Assembly: GCF_038096175.1 (NCBI RefSeq)
Contig: NZ_CP151099.1
Location: 436,501-500,500, forward strand
Origin: Nostoc sp. UHCC 0302
Lineage (GTDB): Bacteria > Cyanobacteriota > Cyanobacteriia > Cyanobacteriales > Nostocaceae
Direction: 5' to 3'
DNA length: 64,000 bases
Shown: positions 16,061 to 26,532 of the stretch, in pieces
Layout: the number at the start of each line of letters is the position of its first letter
Position numbering within the stretch: position 1 is the stretch's first letter
Position numbers and translations under genes: made by a program
Notes under the pieces: model-generated
The model's input: the letters and a program-made list of their open reading frames with translations, nothing else
What the model was told of the DNA's origin: nothing
Database searches by the model: none

Positions 16061-19000
16061 ATGCAGACAGAAAATAATAGCTTATATGGGGCGCAACATT
16101 TTTCGATAAATCTTTTAGATGAAACCAAAAAAAGTCAGATGCCAACGGAATTGATTGAGAGTGATACACAATATGTTAGGCATCTGTGCGTACATCAAAT
16201 ATTTGAGCAGCAGGTAGAAAAATCGCCTGAAGCCATTGCTTTGGTGTTTGAAAATACACAACTCAGCTATCGGCAGCTAAACCACCGGGCAAATCAGCTA
16301 GCACACCACCTGCGTAGCTTGGGTGTCGGTACTGAGGTACTTGTTGGGATTTATCTAGAGCGTTCTTTAGAGATGGTAGTGGGAATGCTGGGAATTCTCA
16401 AAGCTGGAGGCGCTTACGTGCCTTTAGACCCGGCATACCCCTCAGAACGCCTAACTTTTATTTTGGAAGATACACAGACACCTGTGATTTTGACCACAGA
16501 GCGATTACAAAAAAGCTTACCTAATCATGAGGCACAAGTAGTTTGTCTGGACTCAGATTGGGAAATAATTGCTCAACATCATCAAGAAAATCCGGTTTGT
16601 AAAGTAACAAATAATAACCTAATCTATGTAATCTACACATCTGGTTCCACAGGAAAGCCCAAGGGTGTAATGATTCCCCACCGCGGTATCTGCAATCAAC
16701 TCTACTGGAAGCAGACAACCTTTGGATTAACTCAAACAGACAAAGTTTTACAAACCATTCCTTTTAGCTTCGACCCCTCAGTATGGCAGATATTCTGGCC
16801 ATTGTGCTTTGGGGGACAGTTGATTATGGCTCGTCCAGGCGGACATCAGGATACTGCTTACCTTGTCAAGGTGATTGCTGAGCAGCAGATTACTATTATC
16901 GGCTTAGTACCTTCGTTGCTGCGTGCTTTCTTAGAGGAGGATGGCATTGAGAAATGCAAGTATCTGAGACACTTTACCTGTGGTGGTGAAGCTTTATCAG
17001 TCGAACTTATAGAGCGCTTTTTTACCCAGTTGAATTTAGACAATGTTCTGCATAATTGCTATGGCCCGACAGAAGCATCTATTGATGCGTCCTTTTGGAC
17101 TTGCCAGCGCGATACTAATTATGCTGTTGCTCCGATTGGTTGCCCTATTACCAATACACAAATTTATATCTTAGATGAAGATTTGCAGCCTGTACCTGTT
17201 GGTGAATCGGGTGAACTGCATATTGGCGGTATTGGTTTAGCACGAGGCTATCTCAACCGTCCCGAATTGACCGCAGAGAAGTTTATTCCTCATCCTTTTA
17301 GTTCTGAAGTTGAGGCGCGTGTCTACAAAACTGGGGACTTGGCACGTTATTTACCAGACGGTAATATCGAATTCCTTGGTCGCATCGACCACCAAGTTAA
17401 AATTCGTGGCTTCCGTATTGAATTGGGAGAAATTGAAACTACCTTAAGTCAATATCCCACACTGAAACAGAACATAGTTATAGCCAGAGAAGATATTACT
17501 GGAGAAAAGCGGCTCGTGGCTTATGTAGTTGCTAACGCCAAGCAAATTCCAACACAGAGCGAATTACGCCGCTTTTTGCAGGAGAAGTTGCCTGAGTATA
17601 TGGTTCCTGCTGCTTTTGTGTTTTTGGACACTTTGCCATTAAATTCTAACGGCAAAATAGACCGCCGTGCTTTGCCTGCACCGGATATTTCCAGTTTCAG
17701 TCAGTCAACTAACTTTGTCTCGCCCCGGAACTCTAATGAAGAAATTTTGGCTGCTATCTGGGCAACAGTTTTGCGCTTAGAACAGCTAGGCATCCACGAC
17801 AATTTTTTTGAATTGGGAGGTCATTCGTTACTGGCTACTCAAATTATCTCACGGGTACGGCAAGCTTTCTCTGTGGAAATTTCGTTACAAGTTCTGTTTG
17901 AGAATCCAACGATCGCTAGTTTAGCTCAAACTATTTCCCAACAGAATCAAGCAGATCATCCCCAGAACCAGATTATTTTACAACAAGCAAACCGCAATTG
18001 GGCCCCTTTATCTTTTGCTCAGCAAAGAGTCTGGTTTTTGCAGCAGTTGGAACCAAACAACCCAGCTTACATCATTGCGAAAGCGCATCGCTTAACAGGT
18101 AAGCTAAACGTGAGTGTATTACAAAAGTCATTAGATGCGATCGCATCTCATCATGAAGCACTACGAACAAATTTTATCTCATCACCAGATGGTAGCCCGA
18201 TACAGGTAATTGGCGAACCTCGCTCAGTTGAACTCAAGGTACTGGGGACTGGAGACTGGGGACACTTCCCTGCGGGACGCTTTGCGAACGACAAGCTCAG
18301 TGCATCGCTGGAGACTGGGGACAAGGGAGATGAAAAGGATACAACAATGCCTCATGTCCAATGCCCACTTGCCCTGAGCGAAGCCGAAGGGATGCCCAGC
18401 CTCTTAAACCACGAAACACAACGCCCCTTCAACCTAGAATCAGATTTGATGTTGCGTGCTACTTTGCTCCAGATAGATGAACAGGAGCATATATTGTTGT
18501 TGGTGATGCATCATATCGCCTCTGATGGCTGGTCGATGGGCATTCTCTGGCAGCAATTAGCCGCCGTCTATGAAAGCTTTTTAAATGAGAATCCCTTCCC
18601 TTTAGCAAAACTGCCTATTCAATATGCTGATTTTGCCATTTGGCAACACCAATGGCTATCTGGTGAGGTACTTACCAGTCAAAGAGACTACTGGAAAACT
18701 CAGTTAGCAGGTGCTAATACTGTACTGGAATTGCCCACTGATTACCCGCGTCCACCAGTGCAAACCTACCGGGGGGCGGCTCAATCATTGATGCTACCCC
18801 AGACTTTGAGTGCATCACTCACAGCACTTTCGCGTCAAGAAGGTGTCACCCTATTTATGACGTTGCTGGCAGCATTTGCAACAATACTGCACCGCTACAC
18901 TGGGCAAGAAGACATTCTCATTGGTTCTCCGATTGCAGGCCGCAACCGCTCAGAGATTGAAGGGTTGATTGGATTTTTTATCAACACTGTCGTTTTACGC

Positions 19001-22000
19001 ACTGATTTGTCTTACAACCCCAGTTTTCGTTCACTACTAAATCGAGTTCGGCAAATGGCATTGGGTGCTTATGCTCATCAAGATATGCCCTTTGAAAAAC
19101 TGATAGAAGAACTGCAACCAGAGCGAGATACCAGCCGTAACCCACTGTTTCAAGTGTGGTTTAATATGCTCAACTTGGGAGATTTTCAACTAGAACTGTC
19201 TGGACTTACTGTAGAACCTGTTGTCATCCCAGAAGTTGCTTCTAAGTTCGACTTAACCCTGTATGTAGTAGAACAAACACAGGGAATCCAACTAGAATTG
19301 GTTTACAACGCTGATTTGTTTGCCTCAGAACGTATGGTGGAAATGTTGCAACAGTTCCATTATTTGCTGAATCAAATTGTGATTGCTCCTGAGAGCCAAA
19401 TTAGTTTATATTCCCTGGTAACGCCAGAATCTCGGTATTTACTGCCAGAAGCAAGCACAGTTTTACCACAGCCAGATTATGAATTGGTAACAAAAATGTT
19501 TACCGCTTGGGTAAACAATACACCAGATAAGTCAGCACTTCATCAAGGCGATCGCATTTGGAACTACAAAGAATTACGTAAGATATCTCAAGGTTTAGCA
19601 CGGGTGTTGTTAGCCCACGGAGTCGAGCGGGGAGATGTCATAGCTGTATTTGGAACCCGGAGTTTTGGACTTATTGCTAGTATACTTAGCGTGTTTTTCA
19701 GTGGAGGTGTGCTACTGACTATTGATCCGAAACTTCCCAGCCAGCGCCAGCAGTTGATGTTAAAAGAGGCTCAAGCTAAATACATATTATACGTAGATAC
19801 TCCGCGCCCAGAAGATAAGGAAACATGGGATTCTTTACCAATCATCTGCGTAGATTCAGACACAGGAGAAGTAATAAATTCTCTCCAAAAGAGTAGTGAA
19901 AAAATAGACTTACCAGAAATCGTTGGTGACGATGCCGCTTATATTTTCTTTACTTCTGGGACTACTGGCGTTCCTAAAGGAGTTTTGGGGTGTCATAAAG
20001 GGATTTCGCATTTTTTAAATTGGCAGCGACAGACCTTTGGTATTACGCCACAAGACCGTGTTGCTCAATTAACAGGACTTTCTTTTGATGTCGTTCTCAG
20101 AGATATCTTCTTACCTTTAACTAGTGGTGCAACCTTATGCCTGCCGCCAGAGGGAGATAACTTAAAGCCGACAACAATTCTGCGTTACTTGGAACGTGAG
20201 CAGATTTCTGTGCTACATACAGTTCCTTCACTGGCGCAATCTTGGTTAGCTAATGTGCCACCAGGAGTAACTCTGCGTTGCCTACGCTGGTTATTTTTGG
20301 CTGGAGAACCTCTCAGAGATAGACTTGTACGTCGATGGCGGGATGCTTTTCCAGAAACTGGTGAAATTGTCAATCTCTATGGCCCTACAGAGACGACTTT
20401 AGCCAAATGTTATTACCAAATACCTGCGGAACCTACACCAGGAATACAGCCAATAGGATTGCCGCTTCCTGAAACTCAAGCATTAGTTTTGACACCAAAT
20501 CATCAACTATGTGGCATCGGTGAACCAGGTGAGATTGTTTTGCGGACACCATTTTGCAGTTTAGGCTACATCAACGCCCCAGTAGAAAAACTGGCTCGAT
20601 TTGTCAAAAATCCCTTTACAAATAACGAACAAGATTTACTTTATTACACAGGCGATCGCGGACGCTATCGTCCAGATGGCTGTTTAGAAATTCTCGGTCG
20701 CCTTGACCATCAAGTCAAGATTCGTGGCATACGTATTGAGCCAGGGGAAATTGAGACGGTGTTAGCCCAACACCCAAATGTAGACCAGAATGTAGTGATT
20801 GCTCGTGAAGATGCTGATAGCGATCGCCGCTTACTAGCTTACATTATCCCAAAACAAGAGGCAGCATCTACCATTAGTGACATTCGGCAATTCCTTTCCA
20901 CAAGGCTGCCGCAGTATATGATGCCTTCAGCTTTTGTCTTACTGGACAACCTACCCCTGACAGCTAATGGTAAAGTAGATCGTCGCGCTTTACCTGCACC
21001 CGACTTCTCCAGGCAACAACCAGAAACCACCTTTGTGGCTCCACGGAATGAAGTCGAACGCCAGCTAACACAGATTTGGGAACAAATTTTAGGTGTCCCA
21101 TCCATTGGCGTCAAAGATAACTTTTTTGAGCTAGGAGGACATTCCTTGCTGGCAATAAAACTGTTTTGGCAAATTGAGAAGACATTCAACAAAAATCTGC
21201 CGCTAGCCATTCTTTTTCAATCGGGTACTGTAGAAGCCTTAGCGAAAGAATTAGCAACAAACAACGCGTTAGCAAATACTTTTGAGCAACAGGACAAATT
21301 AAAAGCAAGTTGGTCAAGCCTCGTAGAAATTCAACCCAATGGTTCTAAACCTCCTTTCTTCTGTGTCCACGGACTAGGTGGAGAAGTTCTCTGCTTCCGT
21401 GAATTAGCAAAGTATCTGGGTTCAGAGCAACCATTTTATGGACTGCAACCACAAGGACTAGATAAAAAACAGCCTCCTCATACCCGACTTGAAGACATGG
21501 CATCACATTACATTCAAGAAATCAAGACCCTTCAGCCCAATGGGCCTTATTTTCTTGGAGGGTACTCTTTTGGTGGTGTAGTAGCTTTTGAGATGGCTCG
21601 ACAACTTCATGAGCAAGGTGAGCAAGTTGGTATTCTAGTTATCCTTGACAGTTGTCGTTCAGGGTATAGCTGGCCAGCACCACTTCTCAAGCGAATTTCC
21701 CAGCATTTAAATAATTTTATTCAAAAAGGGCCTACCTACCTTTGGCAAAAAGCTGTCGGTTGGAGTCAGCGAAATAAATCCCATCTCCAAGATAGATATA
21801 AACAATATTTGGATATGGCAATTGGTTTGCCTGAAACTGACAAGCATCTAGAGATTATTGACGCTAACGGCCAGGCTATTTCTAAATATCTTTTTCCAGT
21901 TTACCCTGGTCGAGTTACGCTCTTACGAACTGAGGATCAGAATCGAGGCGCAGATGTAGGCGTGGAATACGATTTGCAATTTGGCTGGGGTGATGTAGTC

Positions 22001-22123
22001 ACTGGAGGATTAGATGTCCATTACATTCCCGGATCTCATATTTCCCTACTCTATGAACCTCATGTACAAGTGTTAGCTGAGAAATTAAGAAATTGCTTAA
22101 ACCAAGCTGCTTCTCAAGGGTGA
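16061..22123 (+). CDS. Two-module nonribosomal peptide synthetase (A-T-C-A-T-TE)
   Basis: 2020 residues. Module 1: adenylation domain (about 40-535; YTSGSTGKPKG, NCYGPTEAS, YKTGDLARYLPDG, NGKIDRR) and carrier with Ser589 (GGHS). Then a condensation domain (about 645-1100) with intact HHIASDG (His817, His818, Asp822). Module 2: A domain (about 1140-1640; FTSGTTGVPKG, NLYGPTETT, NGKVDRR) and carrier with Ser1695. A thioesterase follows (about 1755-2015; Ser1836 in GYSFGG). With no N-terminal C domain, module 1 is a starter, so a dipeptide is expected, released by hydrolysis or cyclisation. By-eye specificity codes are D-P-W-G-F-C-C-I-D-K (A1) and D-V-R-H-F-A-L-L-A-K (A2); I cannot assign amino acids. 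Residues about 727-780 of the C domain are foreign repeat sequence. No MbtH, tailoring or PPTase gene is adjacent. Confidence 0.93.
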   Translation: MQTENNSLYGAQHFSINLLDETKKSQMPTELIESDTQYVRHLCVHQIFEQQVEKSPEAIALVFENTQLSYRQLNHRANQLAHHLRSLGVGTEVLVGIYLERSLEMVVGMLGILKAGGAYVPLDPAYPSERLTFILEDTQTPVILTTERLQKSLPNHEAQVVCLDSDWEIIAQHHQENPVCKVTNNNLIYVIYTSGSTGKPKGVMIPHRGICNQLYWKQTTFGLTQTDKVLQTIPFSFDPSVWQIFWPLCFGGQLIMARPGGHQDTAYLVKVIAEQQITIIGLVPSLLRAFLEEDGIEKCKYLRHFTCGGEALSVELIERFFTQLNLDNVLHNCYGPTEASIDASFWTCQRDTNYAVAPIGCPITNTQIYILDEDLQPVPVGESGELHIGGIGLARGYLNRPELTAEKFIPHPFSSEVEARVYKTGDLARYLPDGNIEFLGRIDHQVKIRGFRIELGEIETTLSQYPTLKQNIVIAREDITGEKRLVAYVVANAKQIPTQSELRRFLQEKLPEYMVPAAFVFLDTLPLNSNGKIDRRALPAPDISSFSQSTNFVSPRNSNEEILAAIWATVLRLEQLGIHDNFFELGGHSLLATQIISRVRQAFSVEISLQVLFENPTIASLAQTISQQNQADHPQNQIILQQANRNWAPLSFAQQRVWFLQQLEPNNPAYIIAKAHRLTGKLNVSVLQKSLDAIASHHEALRTNFISSPDGSPIQVIGEPRSVELKVLGTGDWGHFPAGRFANDKLSASLETGDKGDEKDTTMPHVQCPLALSEAEGMPSLLNHETQRPFNLESDLMLRATLLQIDEQEHILLLVMHHIASDGWSMGILWQQLAAVYESFLNENPFPLAKLPIQYADFAIWQHQWLSGEVLTSQRDYWKTQLAGANTVLELPTDYPRPPVQTYRGAAQSLMLPQTLSASLTALSRQEGVTLFMTLLAAFATILHRYTGQEDILIGSPIAGRNRSEIEGLIGFFINTVVLRTDLSYNPSFRSLLNRVRQMALGAYAHQDMPFEKLIEELQPERDTSRNPLFQVWFNMLNLGDFQLELSGLTVEPVVIPEVASKFDLTLYVVEQTQGIQLELVYNADLFASERMVEMLQQFHYLLNQIVIAPESQISLYSLVTPESRYLLPEASTVLPQPDYELVTKMFTAWVNNTPDKSALHQGDRIWNYKELRKISQGLARVLLAHGVERGDVIAVFGTRSFGLIASILSVFFSGGVLLTIDPKLPSQRQQLMLKEAQAKYILYVDTPRPEDKETWDSLPIICVDSDTGEVINSLQKSSEKIDLPEIVGDDAAYIFFTSGTTGVPKGVLGCHKGISHFLNWQRQTFGITPQDRVAQLTGLSFDVVLRDIFLPLTSGATLCLPPEGDNLKPTTILRYLEREQISVLHTVPSLAQSWLANVPPGVTLRCLRWLFLAGEPLRDRLVRRWRDAFPETGEIVNLYGPTETTLAKCYYQIPAEPTPGIQPIGLPLPETQALVLTPNHQLCGIGEPGEIVLRTPFCSLGYINAPVEKLARFVKNPFTNNEQDLLYYTGDRGRYRPDGCLEILGRLDHQVKIRGIRIEPGEIETVLAQHPNVDQNVVIAREDADSDRRLLAYIIPKQEAASTISDIRQFLSTRLPQYMMPSAFVLLDNLPLTANGKVDRRALPAPDFSRQQPETTFVAPRNEVERQLTQIWEQILGVPSIGVKDNFFELGGHSLLAIKLFWQIEKTFNKNLPLAILFQSGTVEALAKELATNNALANTFEQQDKLKASWSSLVEIQPNGSKPPFFCVHGLGGEVLCFRELAKYLGSEQPFYGLQPQGLDKKQPPHTRLEDMASHYIQEIKTLQPNGPYFLGGYSFGGVVAFEMARQLHEQGEQVGILVILDSCRSGYSWPAPLLKRISQHLNNFIQKGPTYLWQKAVGWSQRNKSHLQDRYKQYLDMAIGLPETDKHLEIIDANGQAISKYLFPVYPGRVTLLRTEDQNRGADVGVEYDLQFGWGDVVTGGLDVHYIPGSHISLLYEPHVQVLAEKLRNCLNQAASQG
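18240..18402 (+). repeat. In-frame block of dispersed repeats inside the NRPS condensation domain
   Basis: About 160 bp between the VELKV and LLNHETQRPFNL segments do not fit C-domain sequence. They consist of intergenic-type repeats: ACTGGGGACTGGAGACTGGGG, cut here as ACTGGGGACTGGAGACT (also near 2450, 11285 and 46690); CCCTGCGGGACGCTTTGCG (compare 8918); and CCCTGAGCGAAGCCGAAGGG (near copy in tmk at 31-50). The block has no stop codons in the NRPS frame and lies about 35 residues before the HHxxxDG motif. Confidence 0.8.
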
Positions 22124-22132
22124 AATTCTTCT

Positions 22133-22191
22133 CTTTGTGTCTTCGTGGTTAAATAAATTTATTTTAATCACGAAGACACTAAGACACAAAG
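22133..22191. terminator. Bidirectional hairpin between NRPS and hexose permease genes
   Basis: CTTTGTGT-CTTCGTGGTT pairs with AATCACGAAG-(spacer)-ACACAAAG. The inner 10-bp stem has one G-T pair, with an AT-rich loop. It fills the 73-bp gap between the convergent genes, so it probably stops both transcripts. Confidence 0.65.
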
Positions 22192-22196
22192 TCAAC

Positions 22197-23591
22197 TTAC
22201 ATATCTTCTAACTCGATTCCTTTGGTTTCTTTAATAAAGAAGAGAACGAAAAACAATGAGATAGCCGCTGCCGTTGTATAAAGTCCATAGGCAGCACCTA
22301 ACCCGAAATATTGCAGTATGGGAGGAAATGTTGTAGAAACGGCGAAATTCGCAATCCATTGCATTGCAGCAGCAACTGAAAGTGCCGCTGCTCGAATTCT
22401 GTTATTAAACATTTCTCCTAACAGCACCCAGGTGACTGGCCCCCAGGAGAAACCAAAGCAAAATACATAGAGGTTGGCTGCTAAAAGAGCCATAATACCC
22501 GCGGAACCGTTGAGAGTAGGGTTGCCAGCAGCATCCACTGGAGCAGTTCCAAAAAGAGAAGCCAACGTTCCCAAGGTCACAATCATGCCGATTGACCCTA
22601 GAATTAACAAAGGCTTGCGACCAAATCTGTCTACAAAGGCGATCGCAATCAGGGTAGTAATAATGTTTACAGCTCCTGTGATCACTGTAATTGTTAGGGA
22701 ATCTTTTTCGGAAAATCCGACTGCTCGCCACAAAACACTGCTGTAGTAGAAAATTACATTAATACCAACAAATTGCTGAAGTACAGATAAGCCGATTCCT
22801 ATCCAAACAATGGGCAATAGTCCACCACTTCTGCTTAAGAGGTCGGAGAATCTAGGCTCACGTTCTCGCATCACTGTTTGCCGAATTTCTTCGATTTTGG
22901 CCAGCACATTCCCCCCCAAAATCTTGGTCAGAACGCTAGCAGCTTCTGGTTCCCGTCCTTGGGCTACCAAATAACGAGGGGATTCAGGAATCGTTAAAGC
23001 AGCCATCCCGTAAAAAACAGCTGGAGGGACTGCTGTCCAAAACATCCAGCGCCAAGCAGCTATTCCAAACAAAAACGGCGATTCTGCTGAGCCTGCTGAC
23101 ACAGCGATAAAGTAATCGCTCAGTAAGGCAATGAAAATTCCCACTACAATCGCTAGTTGTTGTAGAGAACCTAGTCTTCCGCGCAACTGGGAGGGAGAAC
23201 ACTCGGCAATGTAAGCTGGGGCAATTACACTGGCAGCCCCGACTGCAATCCCACCCAATAATCGCCAAAAGATAAAATCCCAGATAGTGAAGGCAATCCC
23301 GGAGCCAATGGCGCTCAGAGTAAACAACGCCGAAGCGACGACCATTGCCTTGACGCGACCATAACGGTCTGCAATCTGTCCGGCAAAGAAGGCTCCGATT
23401 GCCGAGCCTAGTAATGCTAAGGACACTGCAAAACCAGTCACCCAACTACTGGTGTTAAAGGCTTTTGATAAAGCTACAACCGCACCATTAATCACTGCTG
23501 TGTCAAAACCGAACAGAAAGCCGCCGAGGGCAGCAGCACCAGCAATCAAGATGACATAATATGTGTTGGCTTTCCGAATAGTAGTAGTCAT
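22197..23591 (-). CDS. glcP: Sugar-porter MFS hexose transporter, GlcP-like
   Basis: From ATG 23589-23591 (MTTTIRKANTYYVILIAGAA) the protein has 464 residues and 12 predicted membrane spans. Sugar-porter signatures are all visible: GGFLFGFDTAVINGA in helix 1, GQIADRYGRVKAM, RLLGGIAVGAASVIAPAYIAE, PESPRYLVAQGRE, QQFVGINVIFYYS, VDRFGRKPLL and the C-terminal KETKGIELED. This group imports glucose/fructose by proton symport at the plasma membrane. In Nostoc punctiforme a GlcP permease beside the same gene set is recalled as needed for plant symbiosis. The frame runs 27 codons further upstream but that stretch is unlike protein. It lies 117 bp after the ABC permease gene on the same strand and may share its transcript. 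Confidence 0.88.
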   Translation of the reverse strand: MTTTIRKANTYYVILIAGAAALGGFLFGFDTAVINGAVVALSKAFNTSSWVTGFAVSLALLGSAIGAFFAGQIADRYGRVKAMVVASALFTLSAIGSGIAFTIWDFIFWRLLGGIAVGAASVIAPAYIAECSPSQLRGRLGSLQQLAIVVGIFIALLSDYFIAVSAGSAESPFLFGIAAWRWMFWTAVPPAVFYGMAALTIPESPRYLVAQGREPEAASVLTKILGGNVLAKIEEIRQTVMREREPRFSDLLSRSGGLLPIVWIGIGLSVLQQFVGINVIFYYSSVLWRAVGFSEKDSLTITVITGAVNIITTLIAIAFVDRFGRKPLLILGSIGMIVTLGTLASLFGTAPVDAAGNPTLNGSAGIMALLAANLYVFCFGFSWGPVTWVLLGEMFNNRIRAAALSVAAAMQWIANFAVSTTFPPILQYFGLGAAYGLYTTAAAISLFFVLFFIKETKGIELEDM

Positions 23592-23708
23592 GGTTATATG
23601 TTGTATATCTAGTAAGCATGTTTTCTGACGTTGCTGAGTAGAAGTATGAGTTTTGCTCACGCAAAGTCGCAAAGGAAGAAAGTTTTGTGATTCAGCAACG
23701 CTAATTTT

Positions 23709-24707
23709 TCACCGTCTAGAACGTCTGCGAAGTCTATCAATCATTACTGCGACAATGATTACTAATCCTTTGACGACTAGTTGCCAGAAGTAAGACATAT
23801 TCAACAAGGTCAAACCATTGTTGAGAATCGCAATGATTAATGCACCAAGCAGAGTTCCGCCGATAGTACCAATACCACCTGTAAAGCTGGTTCCACCAAG
23901 GATGACGGCTGCGATCGCATCTAATTCGTAACCCTGTCCTAATATGCCAGTAGCACTATAAAGACGGCTGGCACTCATGATTCCTGCTAAACCTGCAAGT
24001 AATCCACTGACGCCATAGACAAATAGTAAGACGCGGTTTACTTTGATACCTGTTAATCGTGCTGCTCGCTCGTTGCCACCAACTGCATAGATTTGCACTC
24101 CTAAAACCGTCTGTCGCAGAACAAACCAACTAATTGCGACAGCGAGTAGGGCAATTATCACTAGCCAAGGAATGGGGCCTATATAACTATTACCTATCCA
24201 GGCAAAATTGATATTGCGGTTGATGACTGTTGTACCATTGGCAACCAAAAAGGCAGCGCCCCGCAAGGCTGTCAATGAACCCAGGGTGACAATAAACGGC
24301 GGCACATCTAAAAATGTAATCAGAGCGCCGTTGACTAAGCCTAAAAGCAAACCTGTCAGCAACCCAGCAGGCACAGCTGCCCAGCCTAAAACCGGAATTA
24401 GCGATACCAAAAGCGCAACTACGGCAGAAACAGCCAATATCGATCCAACTGAAAGGTCTATACCTCCAGTCAGAATCACAAACGTCATTCCTGTTGCCAG
24501 CACAATGTTGATTGATGCTTGCCGCAAGATATTAACGACGTTACCACCTGTGAGGAAATTGGGAGAAAGGAATGTAAATAAGATGCAAATAAGTACTAAG
24601 ATTGGCAGTATACCGGCAACTTCAAGTAAAGTGCTGATTGATTTACGACCGCCCGATGTTAAATTTTTGTCTGCTCTATTGTTGACTGGTCTGACTGTCT
24701 GACTCAT
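23709..24707 (-). CDS. frtC: ABC sugar importer, permease subunit (RbsC/FrtC-like)
   Basis: A 332-residue membrane protein of the ribose/xylose/fructose importer class. The conserved [22 protein letters not shown] and [29 protein letters not shown] segments are diagnostic of RbsC-type permeases, with roughly 8-10 hydrophobic spans and a basic C terminus (RLRRRSRR). It overlaps the ATPase gene by 4 bp (ATGA), showing translational coupling. The Anabaena variabilis frtRABC fructose system is the closest recalled parallel; the fructose assignment is by context. Confidence 0.87.
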   Translation of the reverse strand: MSQTVRPVNNRADKNLTSGGRKSISTLLEVAGILPILVLICILFTFLSPNFLTGGNVVNILRQASINIVLATGMTFVILTGGIDLSVGSILAVSAVVALLVSLIPVLGWAAVPAGLLTGLLLGLVNGALITFLDVPPFIVTLGSLTALRGAAFLVANGTTVINRNINFAWIGNSYIGPIPWLVIIALLAVAISWFVLRQTVLGVQIYAVGGNERAARLTGIKVNRVLLFVYGVSGLLAGLAGIMSASRLYSATGILGQGYELDAIAAVILGGTSFTGGIGTIGGTLLGALIIAILNNGLTLLNMSYFWQLVVKGLVIIVAVMIDRLRRRSRR

Positions 24708-26257
24708 GATGCTAATACCTCCGATGCTCCAGTGGCGTAATGCATAATTTTTTCTTGGGTAATTTCTTTACCAGGACTGCTGTCTAGTTCGCCTACAAGC
24801 TTTCCTTCTCGCATCACGAGGACGCGATCGCTCATTCCCACAATCTCCGGTAGTTCGCTGGAAACCATGAGAACAGCAACGCCTTGGGCTGCTAACTCGC
24901 TGATAATTCGGTAAATTTCGCTTTTAGCGCCAATATCTACGCCGCGTGTCGGTTCATCTAGCATGATTACTCTCGGCTTAATGGCTAACCAACGCGCTAG
25001 TAGTAGTTTCTGCTGATTACCACCAGAAAGATCCACGGCTCTGATTTCTAAATTCGCCAGCCGGATATTGAAGTCTTCAACTGCTTGTGTAGCCAACAGA
25101 TTGACAGAACCCCAATTAACGATGCCAGCTTTTGCATCCTGTTTAAGTGTGTTAATCGCTATATTCTTGCGGGAACTCATTTCCAGAAATAAACCCTGGT
25201 CTTTGCGGTCTTCTGGGACATAGCCAATACCCGCAGCGATCGCATCACTGGGCGAATTAATATTCAGCTTCGAGCCATTGAGGAATACTTCGCCACTCGC
25301 TTTGCGGTCTGCACCAAAAATCAGCCGGGATACTTCTGTGCGTCCCGCACCAACCAACCCCGCCAAACCAACAATTTCTCCAGCATGAATTTTAAAACTA
25401 GCTGGCGAAATCTTGCGTCCGTCGCTGATGTTTCTCACTTCCAGCACTACTGGCCCAGGATTGGTTTGCCGTTGATGTTCATAAAAGTCTTGCATAGAGC
25501 GACCAACCATCATCTGCACCAATCGCTGTGGAGAAATTTCTTCTCGTGTGAGACTGCCAATATATTGACCATCGCGCAGTACACTAATTCGATCAGCCAA
25601 TGCATATATTTCTTCCATGCGGTGACTAATGTAGATAATTGCAATGCCGTCATTCCGTAGTTTGCGAATTACCTCAAACAAACGCTCAGTCTCGCGGTCA
25701 GACAATGCTGCTGTTGGCTCATCCATTACCAAAACGCGGCTATTGTCTTTCAGCGCCCTGGCAATTTCTACCTGCTGCTGTTCAGCGATAGACAACGTAC
25801 CAACTACAGTATTTGGTGTAAAGTTAGCTCCCAGACTTGACAGTACTTGCTCTGCTTCATGTTGCATTGCTTTACGGTCTAAAAACTGACCCCGCCGCAA
25901 CTCGCTACCCATAAAAATATTTTCGGTAACGGTTAAATTGGGTGCAACATTCAGTTCTTGATAAATAAGATTAATACCCGCCTTACGTGCTGTAGCCGGA
26001 TCGGTAATTTTCACAGGGTTACCATTGATGCGAATCTCGCCTTCATCGGCAATGTAAGCCCCAGCAAGAATTTTCATCAATGTACTTTTACCTGCTCCAT
26101 TCTCACCCATGAGAGCATGAACCTCTCCTGGATAAATTGTCAGATTGACATTTTGGAGAGCAGGTACACCATGAAATTGTTTGACAATCCCTTGCATTTC
26201 TAATACAGGGATGATGGTTGATGCATCAGGAAATGAAGTTTCAATATTTGTTGTCAT
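24704..26257 (-). CDS. frtB: ABC sugar importer, double ATPase subunit (RbsA/FrtB-like)
   Basis: Start ATG 26255-26257 ([10 protein letters not shown]) is fixed by an AGGAG six bases upstream; the frame also includes an upstream TTG. The 517-residue protein holds two ABC modules. The first has Walker [10 protein letters not shown] and Walker [12 protein letters not shown], with signature [15 protein letters not shown]. The second has a degenerate P-loop (GLVGAGRTE) but intact [15 protein letters not shown] and [16 protein letters not shown]. This asymmetric pattern is normal for RbsA-type sugar importers. It energises the FrtC permease. Confidence 0.9.
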   Translation of the reverse strand: MTTNIETSFPDASTIIPVLEMQGIVKQFHGVPALQNVNLTIYPGEVHALMGENGAGKSTLMKILAGAYIADEGEIRINGNPVKITDPATARKAGINLIYQELNVAPNLTVTENIFMGSELRRGQFLDRKAMQHEAEQVLSSLGANFTPNTVVGTLSIAEQQQVEIARALKDNSRVLVMDEPTAALSDRETERLFEVIRKLRNDGIAIIYISHRMEEIYALADRISVLRDGQYIGSLTREEISPQRLVQMMVGRSMQDFYEHQRQTNPGPVVLEVRNISDGRKISPASFKIHAGEIVGLAGLVGAGRTEVSRLIFGADRKASGEVFLNGSKLNINSPSDAIAAGIGYVPEDRKDQGLFLEMSSRKNIAINTLKQDAKAGIVNWGSVNLLATQAVEDFNIRLANLEIRAVDLSGGNQQKLLLARWLAIKPRVIMLDEPTRGVDIGAKSEIYRIISELAAQGVAVLMVSSELPEIVGMSDRVLVMREGKLVGELDSSPGKEITQEKIMHYATGASEVLAS

Positions 26258-26274
26258 AAGCAACTCCTACAAAA

Positions 26275-26308
26275 GTAATTCGTAATTCGTAGTTCGTAAT
26301 TCGTAATT
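26275..26308. repeat. Heptamer tandem repeat CGTAATT
   Basis: Nearly five copies of a 7-bp unit (CGTAATT with one CGTAGTT) just upstream of frtB. It is the inverse complement of the AATTACG arrays at 26451 and 27579, so the frtA2-frtB gap is bracketed by inverted heptamer arrays. Confidence 0.85.
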
Positions 26309-26450
26309 AAGAGGTGTTAGATTTCTTCTGCATTTACAGTTTTAAATTTCTTGGGAATTTTAGAGAATTGGTATTATAAACCTCTTTCCTAGTACAGCAC
26401 GACGGAAATAAACCACCTATTGAAAATGCCTGTCACCCTTGCAGCAACGT

Positions 26451-26503
26451 AATTACGAATTAGGAATTACGAATTACGAATTAGGAATTACGAATTACGA
26501 ATT
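26451..26503. repeat. Heptamer tandem repeat AATTACG/AATTAGG
   Basis: Seven 7-bp units in the order AATTACG, AATTAGG, AATTACG, AATTACG, AATTAGG, AATTACG, AATTACG, between frtA2 and frtB. These are short tandemly repeated repetitive sequences typical of heterocystous cyanobacteria. Together with the inverted array at 26275 they could form a long imperfect hairpin in the mRNA. Confidence 0.88.
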
Positions 26504-26532
26504 CTGCGTAGCGGTACTAGTCACCATTTCCC

